DNA from: JAXLXE01 sp046328115
Lineage (GTDB): Bacteria; Chloroflexota; UBA6077; JACCZL01
Length of the DNA stretch: 64,000 bases
Reading direction: 5' to 3'
Assembly (NCBI GenBank): GCA_046328115.1
Contig: JAXLXE010000001.1
Coordinates: 744,001-808,000, forward strand
Both the position numbers and the translations under genes were made by a program. Shown here piece by piece: positions 61,021-64,000 of this stretch; within the stretch, counting starts at the first letter, position 1, and each line of letters begins with the position of its first letter. Under the pieces are notes generated by a model, which worked only from the letters and a program-made list of their open reading frames with translations, made no database searches and was not told where the DNA came from.

Positions 61021-62154
61021 TCAGCGATCCTGGACAGAACCATCGAAGCCGATGGGCGTGTCCAGGATTTTCTCCCTGAACGGATAGGTCGTCAACGCCT
61101 TCTCATTGAGCTCGATTCCCAGCCCCGGCCCCTCCGGGACCACGAGGTAGCCTCGCTCCAGCTTCAGCGGGTTCACCAGGAGCTCGCTCTTCGGAGGCTC
61201 CGACTCTCCGGTGTACTCCTGCAGCGCGAAATTCGGGATGCATGCGTCAAGCTGCACGCAGGCCGCCGTGCTCACCGGCGAGAGCGGATTGTGCGGGATC
61301 ACCTTGATGTGCTGCGCCTCCGCCATGGCGGCCACCTTCTTGCAGCCGCTGATGCCTCCACAGAGGCAGAGATCTGGACGCACGTAGGAGCAACCCTTGT
61401 TCTCCAGAAGCTGCTGGAACTCGAAGATGGTGGTGAACCGCTCACCCGTGGCGATCGGGATGTTGCACTGCGACTGCACGTCGCCCATGCGCGCTGGACT
61501 GTCCGGCAGCATGGGATCCTCGAAGAAGAATGGGTTGAACTGCTCGAGGCGCCGCCCCAGTGCGATGGACTCCGCCGGATTCATCTGGCGATGGATCTCC
61601 ACGCAGATGTCCACGTGCTGGCCCACCGCCTCGCGCACCGCGCCCACCCGTCGCACCGCGTCGTCCGCCCACTCCGCGTAGGACTTGTGCAGGAAGAACT
61701 TCGGGCCAAACGCGCTAAACCGCACCGCGGTAAAACCGTTCTTCGCCTCGCGCGCCGCATCCGCCGCCAGCTCCTCTGGGGTGTCGCCGTGGACGTGGAT
61801 GTAGCAGCGCACGCGGTCTCGCGTCTTGCCGCCCAGCAGATCGTAGATCGGCACGCCCAGCCGCTTGCCCTTGATGTCCCACAGCGCAATGTCGATGGCG
61901 GACAGTGCCCCCTGCACCACCGAGCCCATGAAGTGCGACGAGCGGTACAGGTACTGGAAGTGGTGCTCGATCTGGGCCGGGTCTTTACCGAGCAAGTACG
62001 GCTCGAAGGTCTGGATCATCGTCTGGGTAGGGCGCTGCCAACCGTGCACCCCGCCCTCCCCAATACCAACGGTCCCGTCTTCGCAGTACACGCGCACCAG
62101 GAGCCAGCGCTCCCACAGGATCGTTTCGATCTTTTCAATCTTCGTCGGCTTCAT
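61021..62154 (-). CDS. Enolase-superfamily sugar-acid dehydratase (mandelate racemase/galactonate dehydratase type)
   Basis: 377 residues from the ATG at 62154. N-terminal lid domain and TIM barrel. Visible pieces: SAIDIALWDIKGKRLGVPIYDLLGG, barrel strand-2 KNGFTAVRFSAFG, metal site CVEIHRQMNP and FFFEDPMLP, GERFT, and PHNPLSPVST at the barrel end with the His. Typical of galactonate/mannonate-type dehydratases that remove water from sugar acids. First gene of the sugar transporter operon, so it probably acts on the imported compound. The precise sugar acid is unknown. Confidence 0.87.
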   Translation of the reverse strand: MKPTKIEKIETILWERWLLVRVYCEDGTVGIGEGGVHGWQRPTQTMIQTFEPYLLGKDPAQIEHHFQYLYRSSHFMGSVVQGALSAIDIALWDIKGKRLGVPIYDLLGGKTRDRVRCYIHVHGDTPEELAADAAREAKNGFTAVRFSAFGPKFFLHKSYAEWADDAVRRVGAVREAVGQHVDICVEIHRQMNPAESIALGRRLEQFNPFFFEDPMLPDSPARMGDVQSQCNIPIATGERFTTIFEFQQLLENKGCSYVRPDLCLCGGISGCKKVAAMAEAQHIKVIPHNPLSPVSTAACVQLDACIPNFALQEYTGESEPPKSELLVNPLKLERGYLVVPEGPGLGIELNEKALTTYPFREKILDTPIGFDGSVQDR

Positions 62155-62500
62155 GGCAGGCAACCCTCCCTGGCTCTCATCGCTTCGTTGTTTCGAGCTC
62201 GCTATGATCAGCGCGCACCACGTTACCCGCCAGTGGGCCCGGCGTCAAAGCGCGGTGGCACGCGGCGATCGTCGCAGCGGGTGAGTCGGCCTGGGATTGC
62301 ACATGTCGAACCTGCTACGCTGCACCGTCAGGAGGTTTGACCTTCGCGGCACGCGCCGCCACGGCTTCATCCGACTGCTTCCATTCAAACGTAGCGCCTA
62401 AACAGGGTTCACGACCCGGCACGTAATCCGCCGACACCGACGTCGGCGTGACGGTTTCTCGGCACACAGCCGCTCGATGACGAGAGGAGGAGCCACCGAC
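62155..62500. other. Intergenic region between sugar operon and peptide-binding gene
   Basis: 346 bp without a gene, holding two divergent promoters. TGCTACGCT at 62313-62321 is an extended -10-like box on the plus strand. CCGACGTCGG (62437-62446) is a 10-bp palindrome inside CACCGACGTCGGCGTG and might be an operator. AGGAGG at 62485-62490 is the ribosome site of the next gene. I see no RNA element. Confidence 0.4.
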
Positions 62501-64000
62501 GTGAAGGCACTAGAGAGTTACCCCGCGCCACGCGCAACCAGACGGACGGTGCTGGTTAGTATCGGGGGAGCGACGCTAGGTCTCGCTCTCGCGGCATGCG
62601 CACCGGCCGCCCCATCCCCCGGCAAGCCAGCCGAGCCCGCGAAACCCGGGGAGGCCCCGAAACCAGCGGTCCCGGCCCAGCAGGCGCCAGCCCAGGCCAC
62701 CGCGATCGTGGCCTCCCAACCGGCACTCAAGCCGGTTGGCTCGGTCGTGGCGGACCGCCCGGCCCGCTCGCCTCAACCGAACCCGAAGCGTGGCGGCGAA
62801 ATCAGGGTGGCGCACAACGGCACAGCCGCGCATTTCGACCTGCATCAGGGGTCGAGCGCGCCGACGAGGATGCTGTACAGCAAGCTGCTCAAGCGTGATC
62901 CGGCTGACGGCAACAAGTCCATCATCACGGATCTCGCCACAGGTGTGGAAGTCTCGCCCGACAGCAAGACCTACACGTTCAAGCTCCGCCAGGGTGTGAA
63001 GTTCCACGACGGGACGCCGTTCACCTCGGCCGACGTCGTTGCCTCGCTCAAGCGTCAACTCGAGCCTCCCCAGGGCGTGATCGCGACCTACAAGGCAGTT
63101 CTTGGGCCGATCACCGCGGTGGATGCGATCGACCCCACGACGGTGCGCTTCACGCTCTCGCAGCCCTACTTCCCTTTCCTGGATGTGCTAGCAGCGGATG
63201 GACCAGGCACGATCATCGCGAAGAAAACGCTCGACGAGAACGGCGGCGACCTGAAGAAAGTAGTCGCGCCCGGGACCGGTCCGTTCAAGTTCAATGACCA
63301 CAAACAGGGCGAGTACTGGCTGTTCGACAAGAACCCGGAGTACTTCGACAAAGAGCTCCCTTACGTCGATCGCGTGCGCTGGCTGCACGTACCCATCGCG
63401 GACGACCGCGGAACCGCGGTCCTGACCGACCGGGCCGATTGGACCTCGAACGCTGGCCTCCAGACCTGGATGGAGGGGAAGAAGCGGCCGGAGATCATCA
63501 CGGCCCTGCATACCAAGGGGATCGTGCGCACGGCGGCCATCTTCAATGTCAAGAAGAAGCCCTTCGACGACAAGCGAGTGCGGCGGGCGATCCACCTGGC
63601 CTGGAATCGGGCCGACATGAGCGCGGTCTCCGGGCGCTTCGAGCCAACCAGCTACTCACGGTGGGTGCCGCACGGCGACGCCTTCGAGATGCCAGAGGAG
63701 GAGATCAAGAAGCTGAAGGGCTACCAACCTCAGACGCCACCGGAGGTCATCCAGGAGGCGAAGAAGCTACTGGCCGATGCGGGCTACCCGGATGGCATCA
63801 AGGGTGTGGACTTCCTCGCGATCCGCGACCACTACACCATCAACGGCGCGACGGCGATGCAAGACTGGCTGAAGCGACTGCTGAACATCGAGGTCAACCT
63901 CCGTGGGATGGACCGCACGCAGGTGCTCCAGGAGGAAGCCGCCGGCAACTTCGACATCATCTTCAACTGGAAAGACACCCCCGGCGGCATCTCTGACTTC
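62501..64000 (+). CDS. Peptide-type (SBP_bac_5) solute-binding lipoprotein, partial
   Basis: 500 codons in the window from the GTG at 62501, with AGGAGG 10 bases upstream; it continues past the window end. Signal peptide with TRRTVLVSIGG twin-arginine-like motif and lipobox LALAAC (C33). A Pro/Ala-rich tether (about 34-85) precedes the family 5 domain: GGEIRVAHNGT, TYTFKLRQGVKFHDGTPFTSADVVASLKR, PGTGPFKF and KRVRRAIHLAWNRADM. This fold binds peptides, opines or oligosaccharides for ABC import. No permease is visible yet; it may follow outside the window. Confidence 0.9.
   Translation, partial: MKALESYPAPRATRRTVLVSIGGATLGLALAACAPAAPSPGKPAEPAKPGEAPKPAVPAQQAPAQATAIVASQPALKPVGSVVADRPARSPQPNPKRGGEIRVAHNGTAAHFDLHQGSSAPTRMLYSKLLKRDPADGNKSIITDLATGVEVSPDSKTYTFKLRQGVKFHDGTPFTSADVVASLKRQLEPPQGVIATYKAVLGPITAVDAIDPTTVRFTLSQPYFPFLDVLAADGPGTIIAKKTLDENGGDLKKVVAPGTGPFKFNDHKQGEYWLFDKNPEYFDKELPYVDRVRWLHVPIADDRGTAVLTDRADWTSNAGLQTWMEGKKRPEIITALHTKGIVRTAAIFNVKKKPFDDKRVRRAIHLAWNRADMSAVSGRFEPTSYSRWVPHGDAFEMPEEEIKKLKGYQPQTPPEVIQEAKKLLADAGYPDGIKGVDFLAIRDHYTINGATAMQDWLKRLLNIEVNLRGMDRTQVLQEEAAGNFDIIFNWKDTPGGISDF

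Noticed and set aside
1..64000. CRISPR arrays, insertion sequences, prophage genes, rRNA
   Set aside because: I scanned for regular direct repeats, transposase or integrase motifs and rRNA-like stretches and found none.

Overview
This is a GC-rich, densely packed bacterial chromosome segment. I see no insertion sequence, phage gene, CRISPR array or rRNA operon. Protein style suggests an uncultured member of the Chloroflexota: GatCAB amidotransferase, an ABC exporter carrying a cyclic-nucleotide-binding domain, twin-arginine-like lipoproteins, a class F-like sortase, LDH-like malate dehydrogenase and a two-subunit lycopene cyclase. This placement is inference from gene content; no 16S or ribosomal protein gene is present. 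Genes are very tightly spaced: many same-strand pairs overlap by GTGA or ATGA, and three convergent pairs overlap at their stop codons.

Layout. 1-2.6 kb: nfuA and uvrB. 2.7-8.2 kb: the most unusual block, an ATP-grasp ligase fused to a SET methyltransferase, a JmjC-type oxygenase, and a divergent 949-residue ABC exporter with a cyclic-nucleotide-binding tail. 8.2-10 kb: a crotonase lacking both hydratase glutamates and a DUF4349 lipoprotein. 10-16.2 kb: a carotenoid-tailoring cluster (two family-2 glycosyltransferases, split lycopene cyclase, CruF-like hydratase, PlsC-like acyltransferase, sulfite-oxidase-fold molybdoprotein). 16.3-18.5 kb: Fur-family regulator with a zinc/manganese ABC transporter and a palindromic operator. 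18.7-23.3 kb: surface polysaccharide genes (UDP-glucuronate decarboxylase, O-antigen ligase, flippase-like protein, glycosyltransferase). 23.3-25.3 kb: acyl-CoA dehydrogenase, methylmalonyl-CoA epimerase and B12-binding mutase subunit. 25.4-28.2 kb: a complete four-gene arginine-to-spermidine operon behind a structured leader that looks like an attenuator. 28.4-36.7 kb: molybdopterin oxidoreductase, a disordered Pro/Gly/Arg-rich protein, PBP2, a small zinc-ribbon ORF, a class III aminotransferase and a Gfo/Idh-type protein. 36.8-43.5 kb: topA, pepP, efp, an accB-like gene without the biotin lysine, xseA, xseB and a DUF212 protein. 43.5-51.8 kb: sortase, WYL regulator, tRNA-Arg(GCG), malate dehydrogenase, a glycosyltransferase/beta-propeller fusion, ybaK and a kinase-like/deoxyribosyltransferase-like fusion. 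51.8-57.7 kb: gatB, gatA, gatC and a C39-like peptidase. 57.6-64 kb: a sugar ABC importer operon led by an enolase-superfamily dehydratase, then the start of a peptide-type solute-binding protein that runs off the window.

How the genes work together. Best supported pathways: arginine to agmatine, putrescine and spermidine; lycopene to a probably monocyclic, hydroxylated, glycosylated and perhaps acylated carotenoid; metal uptake under a Fur-family repressor; assembly and export of a pentose-containing glycan. The candidate undescribed system is the JmjC plus ATP-grasp/SET pair beside a divergent exporter: it combines a ligase, a methyltransferase and a hydroxylase fold with a possible export route, but the substrate is unknown.
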